Origin: JAFIEN01 sp051859505
GTDB lineage: Bacteria; Pseudomonadota; Alphaproteobacteria; Rhodobacterales; Rhodobacteraceae
Length of the DNA: 41,081 nt
Reading direction: 5' to 3'
Assembly (NCBI GenBank): GCA_051859505.1
Contig: JBHYFN010000033.1
Location: forward strand, 1 to 41,081
The notes beneath the pieces are model-generated. The model did no database searches, was not told the origin of the DNA, and saw only the letters and a program-made list of their open reading frames with translations. Made by a program: the position numbers and the translations under genes. This document shows positions 1-7,387 of this stretch, piece by piece; within the stretch, counting starts at the first letter, position 1, and the number at the start of each line of letters is the position of its first letter.

Positions 1-47
1 GGGGGGGTTGGGGGGGGGTTGGGGGGCGGGTGGGGGGGGGGGGGGGG
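1..47. other. G-homopolymer-rich left edge
   Basis: The first 47 bases are almost only G, broken by a few T and one C. No gene can be read here. It may be a true G-tract next to the inverted repeat that follows, or a sequencing/assembly artefact at a contig end; the same kind of homopolymer flanks the internal N gap, which favours an artefact or a hard-to-sequence structure. Confidence 0.6.
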
Positions 48-96
48 CTTCGCCCACCCTACGCCCTGGCAGCCCGCGGTAGGGTGGGCGAAGCCC
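45..96. repeat. Inverted repeat, GTAGGGTGGG family, copy 1
   Basis: Bases 45-62 and 79-96 are perfect 18-bp inverted arms around a 16-nt spacer, with GTAGGGTGGGC at the core. The same core recurs after recG at 35427-35476. It lies just beyond the 3' end of the minus-strand acylase gene, so it could act as a transcription-end hairpin. There is no U-run, so an intrinsic terminator is not proven. Confidence 0.75.
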
Positions 97-128
97 ACGC
101 TCCCTGGATCCCTCCACCCGAACCCCGA

Positions 129-2600
129 TCACTCCTCCATCCCCGCCGGCAGAAGCCGCGTGATCCCCACCGCGCCGGCGCGCGCCAGCGCCGGGTCGAG
201 GGTCATCGGGATATATTCCCCCTGCCGCCAGCGCACCGACAGATCGTCGTAATGGCGCGACAGCGGATGGCCCGACTGCCCGGTCGAGATGATGAAGACC
301 GAGCTGTCGGGATCGGCGAAATCATAGACCCCCCGATAGGCCCCGGCATGGACATTGCGGAACGGATGCGGCCCGGTGCCCAGCGTCCGCCCCCGCATCA
401 GCGTATGGTCGTCCCCGCTGGTCGACTGCCGGATGTTCACGAACCAGTTGAGGATCGGCGTCTCGCCCAGAACGGGATGGTCATGCATCGCCATATGCGC
501 ATCGCCCCAGCGCAGCGACTCGAGCGCCGTGCCATAGGTCTCGCCGATGAAGACGAGCGCATCGTCCAGCGCCAGCCGGGCGATATCGGTGCAGGTCTCG
601 ACCGGGGCCGACTGGATGATGTCGCACCAGATCGCGGCGCCGTTCACGTCGCGATAGACGCGCTCGATGAACAGCGGCTCGACATGGGTGAACTGGTCGG
701 CCAGGGGGCCAAGCTCGTCGCGGATCAGCCGGTCCTGAAGCGCGCGCATCCAGGCGGCATAGATCAGCGGCTCGGGCAGATGCTCGTTCATCTCGCCGTT
801 CCATTCCGCCAGAAGCTCGAGCGCGCGCTGGCGCTGGCGTTCGGGGGTGCCCGCGGGCGCGGCCTCGCCGGTGAACCACAGATCCGCCCCCACCAGCGGC
901 AGAAGCGACCGCGCCGCGGGGCTGACCGTGTCGAGCTGCGCCTCGATGAAGCTTTCGCGGGTATGCACGCCGCGGCTTTGCATCAGCCCGCGCCAGCGCT
1001 GCACCCGCTGGCTGTCGCCCCAGAGGAACGAGACATGGTTCGGAAAGGGGCGGTCCACGATCTTGTTGTTGGTATTGCCCAGAAGCCCGCCCTCGGGATT
1101 GATCACCACCGGATTGGCCGCATAGGGCATCACGCCCTGCCAGCGGTTCTGCGGCAGATAGCCGAAGGTCGGCAGACGGCCCTGGCTCATGTGCTCGGGG
1201 TCGCGGTCGGGCATATGGCCGACCATCACCATGGCGATGCCGTTGCGGTCGGCCAGGGTCAGGTTCTGCGAGGGGGCCACGTACAGCGCCCCGGCCGCGA
1301 TCCCCTGCCGGACGGTCGTGGCCTGCATCAGCCGTAGTGCTGCCGTCATCGTCGTATCCTCGTGCGAGAGCGCGGTCCAGGCGATCGAGGTCACATGACC
1401 CGGCGGGCGGATCGTGCCGAGATTGAAATGTTCGGGCGGCAGGACGGGGCCGTTCTCGGTCCATTGCAGGCGGATCGTCACCGGGGCCGCGCCCTTGACC
1501 GCGATGATGCTGTCGCGGGACTCGAACCGGGTCCAGCCTTCGGGCGTGCGGTATTCGTCGGGATTGGCGGCATTGACCTCTTCGATGAAGATGTCGAGAT
1601 CGTCGAGATAGCTCGAGGTGATCGCCCAGCCCAGATCGGCGCTCCGCCCCGTCAGCACCGCCGGAATGCCGGGGATCGTCGCCCCGATCACCCCGCCCGT
1701 CGTCAGTTCCAGCCGCGCAAGATACCAGGTCGAAGGCGCGCTCAGCCCCAGATGCGGATCATTGGCCAGCAGGGTCGAGCCCTTGGCCGAGCGGTCCACC
1801 CCGGCGGCCCAGGCATTCGAGGCCCCCGCGAGCGGCCCCGGCATCGCCGGCGACAGGGGATCGCGCGGGGGCGATGTGTCGGCCAGCAAGGGGGGCACGC
1901 CCGGCACGAGGGCGGCATAATCGGGCAGGTCGATCGTGCCCGGCCCCGGCACATCGGGCAGGATATCGGCCACACGTTCGCCCGGCAGCACGAGCGAGAC
2001 GCGGGCCCGCAGCACCTCGGCCTCGAGATGGGCGTTGAGCTGCAGCGCCATCAGCTTGAGAATGGCAAGGCTGTCGGCGGGCTGCCAGGGGGCGACGGGA
2101 TGGTTGAAGAGCCACATCTCGGGCGCGCCACGGCCCAGGGCGCCCTCGTTGACCTGTTCGAGCCAGGCATTCACGCCATCGGCATAGGCCTCGAGCGCGG
2201 CCAGCGTCGGGCCGTCCTGGGCCGCGACCGAGGCACTGGCCGCGCCGTAAAGATCGAGCCTGCGCAGAAGCTTGTCGGTCAGGAGCGTGCGGTCTCCGAA
2301 CACTTCGGACAGGCGGCCCTGCACGGTGCGCCGCAGCATGATCATCTGCCACATCCTGTCCTGCGCATGGGCATAGCCCAGGGCAAAGAACACATCCGCG
2401 TCGGTGGCGCCAAAGATATGGGGCACGTTCGAATTGTCGCGCAGGATCTCGACCGGGGCGGTGATCCCGGCGAGTTCCACGGTCGCGTTGTAATCGGGAA
2501 GCGAGCGCGAGGCGAAATACCACACGAAGCTGATGACCATGAGAAACAGGGCCACGAGTCCCACGGTGATGCGCAGGAGCCAGCGGAAGAGTTGGGCCAT
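129..2600 (-). CDS. Penicillin acylase family protein (membrane-anchored Ntn hydrolase)
   Basis: 823 residues, full length for the penicillin G acylase/acyl-homoserine-lactone acylase family. These proteins cut amide bonds (beta-lactams, acyl-homoserine lactones or other N-acyl compounds) and mature by self-cleavage into two chains. Residues 8-30 form a hydrophobic segment, so the precursor is inserted in, or exported through, the inner membrane. The autocatalytic nucleophile is seen in GA-SNAW, with Ser261 expected to become the new N-terminus of the beta chain. Before it lies the alpha-chain motif YAHAQDRMWQM (76-86). The start at 2600 is the natural one just before the membrane segment. 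It is divergent from the reductase at 2744. Substrate cannot be told from sequence; a quorum-quenching role is possible but only inferred. Confidence 0.9.
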   Translation of the reverse strand: MAQLFRWLLRITVGLVALFLMVISFVWYFASRSLPDYNATVELAGITAPVEILRDNSNVPHIFGATDADVFFALGYAHAQDRMWQMIMLRRTVQGRLSEVFGDRTLLTDKLLRRLDLYGAASASVAAQDGPTLAALEAYADGVNAWLEQVNEGALGRGAPEMWLFNHPVAPWQPADSLAILKLMALQLNAHLEAEVLRARVSLVLPGERVADILPDVPGPGTIDLPDYAALVPGVPPLLADTSPPRDPLSPAMPGPLAGASNAWAAGVDRSAKGSTLLANDPHLGLSAPSTWYLARLELTTGGVIGATIPGIPAVLTGRSADLGWAITSSYLDDLDIFIEEVNAANPDEYRTPEGWTRFESRDSIIAVKGAAPVTIRLQWTENGPVLPPEHFNLGTIRPPGHVTSIAWTALSHEDTTMTAALRLMQATTVRQGIAAGALYVAPSQNLTLADRNGIAMVMVGHMPDRDPEHMSQGRLPTFGYLPQNRWQGVMPYAANPVVINPEGGLLGNTNNKIVDRPFPNHVSFLWGDSQRVQRWRGLMQSRGVHTRESFIEAQLDTVSPAARSLLPLVGADLWFTGEAAPAGTPERQRQRALELLAEWNGEMNEHLPEPLIYAAWMRALQDRLIRDELGPLADQFTHVEPLFIERVYRDVNGAAIWCDIIQSAPVETCTDIARLALDDALVFIGETYGTALESLRWGDAHMAMHDHPVLGETPILNWFVNIRQSTSGDDHTLMRGRTLGTGPHPFRNVHAGAYRGVYDFADPDSSVFIISTGQSGHPLSRHYDDLSVRWRQGEYIPMTLDPALARAGAVGITRLLPAGMEE

Positions 2601-2743
2601 GTTCGGTCGGGTCCGGGTCTTGTTTGGGTTGCGGTTTCGGCATCAATGCGGGCGGGCGCTTCGCCGCCGGCGCATTGACGCGCGGAGCGAGAGCGTTACG
2701 AGGTGCTAGCGGATTTGCAGTCAAAGCGCGAGGGGGCTTGAGG

Positions 2744-3619
2744 ATGGCGAAAGTGGCGTTTCTGGGATTGGGCGTCATGGGGGGGCCGATGGCGGGGCAT
2801 CTTCTGACGGCGGGGCATGAGGTCACGGTCTGGAACCGGACGGCGGCGCGGGCCGAGGCCTGGGTCGCGGCGCGGGGGGGCCGGATGGCCGCAACGGCGC
2901 GGGCGGCGGCCGAGGGGGCGGAGGTGGTGCTGGCCTGTGTCGGCAATGACGACGACCTGCGCGCGGTCTGTCTTGGCCCCGATGGCGCCTTTGCCGGGAT
3001 GGGGGAAGGGGGCCTTTTCATCGATCACACGACGGTCTCTGCCCGGGTGACGCGCGAGTTGCACGGGATCGCGGGCGCGCGCGGGATCGGCTTCGTGGAT
3101 GCGCCGGTTTCGGGCGGGCAGGCGGGGGCCGAGAACGGGCAGCTTTCGGTCATGTGCGGCGGCACGGAGGAGGATTTTGCCCGGGCCGAGGCGATCATCG
3201 CGGCCTATGCGCGGATCTGTCGGCGGCTGGGCGAAAGCGGCGCGGGGCAACTGGCCAAGATGGTGAACCAGATCGCCATTGCCGGGCTTGTTCAGGGCCT
3301 GTCCGAGGCGCTGCATTTCGCCGAGCGGGTCGGGCTGGACGGGCGCGCGGTGGTCGAGGTGATCGCGCAGGGCGCGGCCGGCAGCTGGCAGATGGTCAAC
3401 CGGCATGAGACGATGCTGGAGGGCCGGTTCGATCATGGCTTTGCGGTGGACTGGATGCGCAAGGATCTTGCGATCGTGCTCGAGGCGGCGGATGCGGCGG
3501 GCGCATCGCTGCCGGTGACGGCGCTTGTGGATCAGTTCTACAAGGATGTGCAGCGCATGGGCGGCGGACGCTGGGACACCTCGTCGCTGATCCGGCGGCT
3601 TCGGGCACCGGAAGGGTAG
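2744..3619 (+). CDS. NAD(P)-dependent beta-hydroxyacid dehydrogenase (HIBADH family)
   Basis: 291 residues, the usual size for the 3-hydroxyisobutyrate/tartronate-semialdehyde/glyoxylate reductase family. The dinucleotide-binding loop GLGVMGGPMA is at residues 8-17. The substrate loop DAPVSGGQAGA begins at 119, and the catalytic lysine motif GAGQLAKMVNQ places Lys172 and Asn175 in the active site. An all-helical C-terminal domain follows. The frame is open 40 codons further upstream, but the ATG at 2744 is preferred because the Rossmann fold starts immediately after it. The true substrate is not decidable; 2-hydroxy-3-oxopropionate, 3-hydroxyisobutyrate or succinic semialdehyde are the family options. 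The gene stands alone, ending in a hairpin at 3620. Confidence 0.9.
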   Translation: MAKVAFLGLGVMGGPMAGHLLTAGHEVTVWNRTAARAEAWVAARGGRMAATARAAAEGAEVVLACVGNDDDLRAVCLGPDGAFAGMGEGGLFIDHTTVSARVTRELHGIAGARGIGFVDAPVSGGQAGAENGQLSVMCGGTEEDFARAEAIIAAYARICRRLGESGAGQLAKMVNQIAIAGLVQGLSEALHFAERVGLDGRAVVEVIAQGAAGSWQMVNRHETMLEGRFDHGFAVDWMRKDLAIVLEAADAAGASLPVTALVDQFYKDVQRMGGGRWDTSSLIRRLRAPEG

Positions 3620-3640
3620 GGCGAATTTTCCAAATTCGCC
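3620..3640. repeat. AT-cored hairpin between convergent genes (1)
   Basis: Perfect 9-bp inverted repeat with a TCC loop: GGCGAATTT, then AAATTCGCC. It starts one base after the reductase stop codon. It may serve as a transcription terminator, although no T-run follows. It belongs with similar palindromes at 3713, 3778, 16352 and 28454. Confidence 0.7.
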
Positions 3641-3712
3641 CGGGCCGTCGCGCGATCCGGGGGGCCGCGCGGCAAGGGTGCACCCATGTGGCGCACCCCT
3701 GGGGCGGGGGCC

Positions 3713-3735
3713 AGCGAATTTCGAAGAAATTCGCT
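3713..3735. repeat. AT-cored hairpin between convergent genes (2)
   Basis: Perfect 10-bp inverted repeat (AGCGAATTTC / GAAATTCGCT) with loop GAA, in the 212-bp gap between the convergent reductase and ssb genes. No coding sequence is visible in this gap, only this and two neighbouring palindromes. Confidence 0.7.
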
Positions 3736-3777
3736 TGCGTCCCGCGCGGGTTCCGGCGCGGCCCGCCTCGGGCGATC

Positions 3778-3801
3778 GCGCGATTTTGGCCAAAATCGCG
3801 C
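3778..3801. repeat. 24-nt perfect palindrome downstream of ssb
   Basis: GCGCGATTTTGG followed by its exact reverse complement, with no loop, 30 bp beyond the ssb stop codon on the minus strand. In RNA it could fold as a hairpin for ssb transcript ends; in DNA it is a symmetric site. It shares the ATTTTGGCCAAAAT core with the other hairpins of the window. Confidence 0.75.
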
Positions 3802-3831
3802 ATTCCCCGGAACGGGCCGCGTCAGGCCGGT

Positions 3832-4317
3832 TCAGAACGGGATTTCGTCGTCGATCTCGCTGCGTCCGCCGCCTGCCGCGGGGCTGCCGCCGTAGCCACT
3901 GCCATAACCATCATCCCCGCGGGACTGATCGGACGTGTAACCGCCACCACCGCCGCCACCGCCATCGCGGCCGTCGAGCAGCGTCAGTTCACCTCGATAC
4001 TGCCGCAGCACCACCTCGGTCGTATATCGATCCTGACCGTTCTGATCCTGCCATTTGCGGGTTTCGAGCTGGCCCTCGAGATAGACCTTGCTGCCCTTGC
4101 GCAGATATTGTTCGGCGATCCGGCCGAGGTTTTCGTTGAAGATCGCCACCGAATGCCATTCCGTGCGCTCCTTGCGCTCGCCGGTGTTGCGGTCCTTCCA
4201 GTTTTCCGATGTGGCGATCCGCAGGTTGACCACCTTGCCGCCGTTCTGGAAGGTCCGCACCTCGGGATCGCGGCCGAGATTGCCCACGAGGATCACCTTG
4301 TTTACCGATCCGGCCAT
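3832..4317 (-). CDS. ssb: Single-stranded DNA-binding protein
   Basis: 161 residues, typical of bacterial SSB, which coats single-stranded DNA as a tetramer and recruits repair and replication enzymes. The OB-fold covers about residues 1-110, beginning with MAGSVNKVILVGNLGRDPEV and containing the ERTEWHSVAIF strand. A glycine-rich flexible linker (about 116-150) follows, then the conserved acidic tip DDEIPF at the very C-terminus, which docks partner proteins. A strong ribosome site (GAGGAGGG) precedes the start. No GTTC-N7-GTTC LexA box was seen in its upstream region, unlike SOS-controlled ssb genes in some relatives. Confidence 0.97.
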   Translation of the reverse strand: MAGSVNKVILVGNLGRDPEVRTFQNGGKVVNLRIATSENWKDRNTGERKERTEWHSVAIFNENLGRIAEQYLRKGSKVYLEGQLETRKWQDQNGQDRYTTEVVLRQYRGELTLLDGRDGGGGGGGGYTSDQSRGDDGYGSGYGGSPAAGGGRSEIDDEIPF

Positions 4318-4356
4318 TCTGGCCCTCCTCTCGATTCTGGTTGCGCTTGAGCGACA

Positions 4357-4385
4357 GGGTTACATCACCCGATCCTGCTTAACAA
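4357..4385 (-). promoter_or_regulatory. Candidate sigma70-type promoter of ssb
   Basis: On the minus strand, TTGTTA (4380-4385) and TAACCC (4357-4362) are separated by 17 bp and lie about 40 bp upstream of the ssb start. The -35 fits well, the -10 only partly. This is a reading by eye in the 192-bp divergent region between ssb and the lytic transglycosylase. Confidence 0.4.
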
Positions 4386-4509
4386 ATCGTCTATGGCGCC
4401 CAGCCGGGCCGCGAGCGGGGAGGGCGGGGCGGCCGCCTCAGAAGAAACTGGAAACCGGGGTCGTTCTGCACTAGGCTCCGCAAAGCGTTAACAGTTCGGG
4501 CCCAATTGC

Positions 4510-5127
4510 ATGCCTGTTCGACTGCGGTCCTTGCCGGGGTTCGCCCGCGCCCCCTGGGCGACGGGCACGATCATCGCCGTTCTTGCCCTGCCGGCCTCGG
4601 CCGAGACGATTTCCACGATGAACCGCAACGCCCTGTTCGCCTCGCAACTTCAGGTGCTTGATGGGCGGGCGGCGGATCAATACAACAATTCGGTTCGGCT
4701 GCAGCCGCCGCGTGTGGAGGTGCCCCCGGCCGAGGGGGTTGTCCCGGCCTTTCAGGGCCGCTACACCGGACCCTATCTGAACGTGGCGCGCGACGCCGCG
4801 CGGCGCCATGGCATTCCCGAAGACCTGTTCCTGCGGCTGGTCCAGCAGGAAAGCGGCTGGAACGACAGGGCCGTGTCGCACAAGGGGGCGATCGGGCTGG
4901 CGCAGCTGATGCCGGGGACGGCGCAGCTTCTGGGCGTCGACCCCTGGAACCCGACGCAGAACCTGGAAGGCGGGGCGCGCTATCTGCGCCAGCAGTACAA
5001 CAGCTTCGGGCGCTGGGATCTGGCGCTGGCCGCCTATAACGCGGGGCCGGGTGCGGTGCAGCAATATGGCGGCATTCCCCCCTTTGCCGAGACGCAGAAC
5101 TATGTACGCGTGATCTGGGGGCAGTAG
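4510..5127 (+). CDS. Secreted lytic transglycosylase (SLT domain)
   Basis: 205 residues. An N-terminal signal peptide (hydrophobic stretch about 19-31, ending ASA-ET) sends it to the periplasm, where such enzymes cleave the MurNAc-GlcNAc bond of peptidoglycan and leave 1,6-anhydro ends. The SLT/goose-lysozyme-like domain occupies about 88-203. The catalytic glutamate is Glu114 in QQESGWN, followed by the family motifs GAIGLAQLMPGTA (127-139) and LAAYNAGPGAV near the C-terminus. The protein is small, with no extra cell-wall-binding domain. It is divergent from ssb; the upstream region contains GTTAAC, only a half-site for CtrA. Its stop codon leads directly into a 14-bp tandem repeat. Confidence 0.93.
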   Translation: MPVRLRSLPGFARAPWATGTIIAVLALPASAETISTMNRNALFASQLQVLDGRAADQYNNSVRLQPPRVEVPPAEGVVPAFQGRYTGPYLNVARDAARRHGIPEDLFLRLVQQESGWNDRAVSHKGAIGLAQLMPGTAQLLGVDPWNPTQNLEGGARYLRQQYNSFGRWDLALAAYNAGPGAVQQYGGIPPFAETQNYVRVIWGQ

Positions 5128-5181
5128 CACCGCCCCCAGAGCACCGCCCCCATAGCACCGGCCCCAGAGCACCGCCCCCCG
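5126..5181. repeat. 14-bp tandem repeat, four units
   Basis: Four contiguous 14-bp units of AGCACCGCCCCCAG type at 5126, 5140, 5154 and 5168, with one or two changes each. The first unit overlaps the TAG stop of the transglycosylase. The array fills most of the gap to the convergent ABC ATPase gene. Confidence 0.85.
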
Positions 5182-5200
5182 GCCAGGCGCGTTTCGCCGC

Positions 5201-7285
5201 CTATTCGGCGGCGATCTTGATCACCGGCTCCATCCGCGACAGCACCTCGTCCGACAGGTGGCACTTGATCTGGTGGCCCTCGGCAAGGAAGCGGACGGGG
5301 GGGATCTCTTTCTCGCAGAGCCCGCCGGGCACCTCCGGTTTCCAGCGGCAACGCGTCTGGAACGGGCAGCCGGAGGGCGGGTTCATCGCCGAGGGGATCT
5401 CACCTTCCAGCACGATATGGGTCTTCTGCACCTTGGTATCGGCAATCGGCACGGCCGAGAGGAGCGCTTCGGTATAGGGGTGGTAGGGCGGCGCAAAGAC
5501 CTGATCGGTCGTGCCCAGCTCCACCACATGGCCCAGATACATCACCATCACCCGGTCCGAGAGGTAGCGCACGATCGACAGGTCATGGCTGATGAAGAGA
5601 AGCGTCGTCTTCTTTTCGCGCTGGATCTCCATCAACAGGTCGGTAACAGCGGCCTGGACCGAGACGTCGAGCGCCGAGACGGGTTCATCCGCCACCACGA
5701 TCCGCGCGTCCCCGGCAAAGGCGCGCGCGATGCCGACGCGCTGCTTCTGCCCGCCCGAAAGCTGGCGCGGCATCCTCTCGGCGAAGGCGCGGGGGAGTTT
5801 CACGAGGTCGAGCAGCGTCAGCATCCGGTCGCGCCGATCGGCATCGGATTTGCCATAGCCGAAGATCTCGAGCGCGCGGATGATCTGGCGGCCCACGGTC
5901 ATCGAGGGGTTCAGCGTGTCGAACGGGTTCTGGAACACCATCTGGATATCGGCGACGGTGCGCGTGTCGCGCTTTTCGATCGGCGTGTCGCCGATGGCGC
6001 GGTTGTCGATCACGATCCGGCCCGAGGTCGCGGTTTCCAGCCCCATCAGCACCTTGGCGAAGGTGGATTTGCCGCAGCCGGATTCGCCTACGATGGCGAG
6101 GGTCTCGCTTTCGCGGGCCTCGAAGCTGAGGGTCTCGTTGGCCTTGACGACCCGCGTCTCGCCGCCCTTGAACAGAGCACTGGCGCCGACCTCGTAATAT
6201 TTGCGCAGGTCCTCCATCCGCAGGACGACATCGCCGATCTCGCCCTTGCCCTTCTGGTCCTCGAGGACGAGGGGCGCGTCCCAGTCGATCTCGGCGAAGC
6301 GCAGGCAGCGGGTTTCGTGGTCGGGATTGTCGGGGGTGCGGGCCATCTTGATCTCGGCCGCGTCGCAGCGCCCGGCTTCGAAATAGTCGCAGCGGGGGCC
6401 GAAGTTGCAGCCCGGCGGGCGTTCATGGGGCAGGGGGAAGTTGCCGGGGATGGCCTTGAGGGGGCGGGCGTTCTTGTCGGCACCGGGCAGCGGGATCGAA
6501 CGGAAAAGGGCCTGGGTATAGGGGTGGCGCATCCGGTCGAAGACATCCTCGATCGTGCCGCGTTCCACCGCCTCGCCGGAATACATCACGCAGATGCGGT
6601 CGCAGGTTTCCAGCACGAGGCCGAGGTTGTGGCTGATGAACAGCATCGAGGTGCCGTATTTCTTGCCCAGATCCTTGACCAGTTCGACGACCGCCGCCTC
6701 GACCGTCACGTCAAGCGCGGTGGTGGGCTCGTCCAGGATCAGAAGCGCCGGTTTCGACATCAGCGCCATGGCGATGACGATGCGCTGCTGCTGGCCGCCG
6801 GACAGCTGGTGGGGATAGGATTTCAGGATGCGCTCGGGATCGGGGAGCTTGACGTCGCGGACCACTTCGAGGGCGCGCTTGTAGGCTTCGTCCTGCGAGA
6901 CGCGCTCATGGATCATCGGCACTTCCATGAGCTGCTTGCCGATCTTCATCGCCGGGTTCAGCGAGGCCATCGGTTCCTGATAGATCATGGCGATCTGCGA
7001 GCCGCGGATATCGCGCAGCTCGGCCGGGGTCATGGTGCAGAGGTCGCGGCCCTTGAACTTGATCGACCCGCCGACGATGCGGCCGTTGACGCCGAGATCC
7101 TGCATCACGCCAAGCGCCACAGTGGATTTGCCGCAACCGGATTCGCCGACCAGCCCCAGCGCCTCGCCCGGTTGGACGGTACAGGAGAATTCCATCACCG
7201 CCGGGATCTCGCGGGTGCGGGTGAAGAAGCTGATCGAGAGCTTGTCGATCTCGAGGACGGGTCCGTCGTAGTCCCAGGTTGTCAT
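5201..7285 (-). CDS. Fused double ATPase of peptide/nickel-type ABC importer (DppD-DppF fusion)
   Basis: 694 residues holding two complete ATP-binding cassettes, as in YejF/GsiA-type importers. It powers uptake of peptides or other small solutes at the cytoplasmic face of the membrane. First cassette: Walker A GESGCGKST (47-55), signature LSGGQQQ (161-167), Walker B LLILDEPTTALD (181-192), then a C-terminal oligopeptide/dipeptide-type cap with cysteines (CNFGPRCDY). The second cassette starts near 355 with its own GESGCGKST, LSGGQKQRVGIAR and VADEPVSALD, and again ends in a CPFQTRC-containing cap. It is the last gene of the minus-strand operon binding protein, permease B, permease C, ATPase. 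A 61-nt dispersed repeat sits between it and the permease gene upstream. Confidence 0.95.
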   Translation of the reverse strand: MTTWDYDGPVLEIDKLSISFFTRTREIPAVMEFSCTVQPGEALGLVGESGCGKSTVALGVMQDLGVNGRIVGGSIKFKGRDLCTMTPAELRDIRGSQIAMIYQEPMASLNPAMKIGKQLMEVPMIHERVSQDEAYKRALEVVRDVKLPDPERILKSYPHQLSGGQQQRIVIAMALMSKPALLILDEPTTALDVTVEAAVVELVKDLGKKYGTSMLFISHNLGLVLETCDRICVMYSGEAVERGTIEDVFDRMRHPYTQALFRSIPLPGADKNARPLKAIPGNFPLPHERPPGCNFGPRCDYFEAGRCDAAEIKMARTPDNPDHETRCLRFAEIDWDAPLVLEDQKGKGEIGDVVLRMEDLRKYYEVGASALFKGGETRVVKANETLSFEARESETLAIVGESGCGKSTFAKVLMGLETATSGRIVIDNRAIGDTPIEKRDTRTVADIQMVFQNPFDTLNPSMTVGRQIIRALEIFGYGKSDADRRDRMLTLLDLVKLPRAFAERMPRQLSGGQKQRVGIARAFAGDARIVVADEPVSALDVSVQAAVTDLLMEIQREKKTTLLFISHDLSIVRYLSDRVMVMYLGHVVELGTTDQVFAPPYHPYTEALLSAVPIADTKVQKTHIVLEGEIPSAMNPPSGCPFQTRCRWKPEVPGGLCEKEIPPVRFLAEGHQIKCHLSDEVLSRMEPVIKIAAE

Positions 7286-7320
7286 GTCCTGCCGTTCCGC
7301 CTTGCTGGTTGGGCGGGGAG

Positions 7321-7381
7321 GGGGGCTCTGCCCCCCGGGCCTTGCGGCCCTCCCCCCGGGATATTTGTGAACAAAAGAAGC
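7321..7381 (-). repeat. Dispersed 61-nt 3'-flanking element, copy A
   Basis: On the plus strand it begins GGGGGCTCTGCCCCC (6-bp hairpin, TCT loop), then a second stem GGGCC/GGCCC, and ends in GGGATATTTGTGAACAAAAG plus AAGC. Copy B at 36753-36813 matches at 55 of 61 positions by my count. Relative to its upstream minus-strand gene (dppC-like, stop at 7388) the element starts 6 nt after the stop codon, as CTTCTTTTGTTC then hairpins. Copy B has the same orientation after gluQ. A role at transcript 3' ends is inferred. Confidence 0.85.
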
Positions 7382-7387
7382 TGGGTG

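Noticed and set aside
4477..4510. CtrA box before the lytic transglycosylase gene
   Set aside because: Only the half-site GTTAAC is present; no second TTAA at seven bases.
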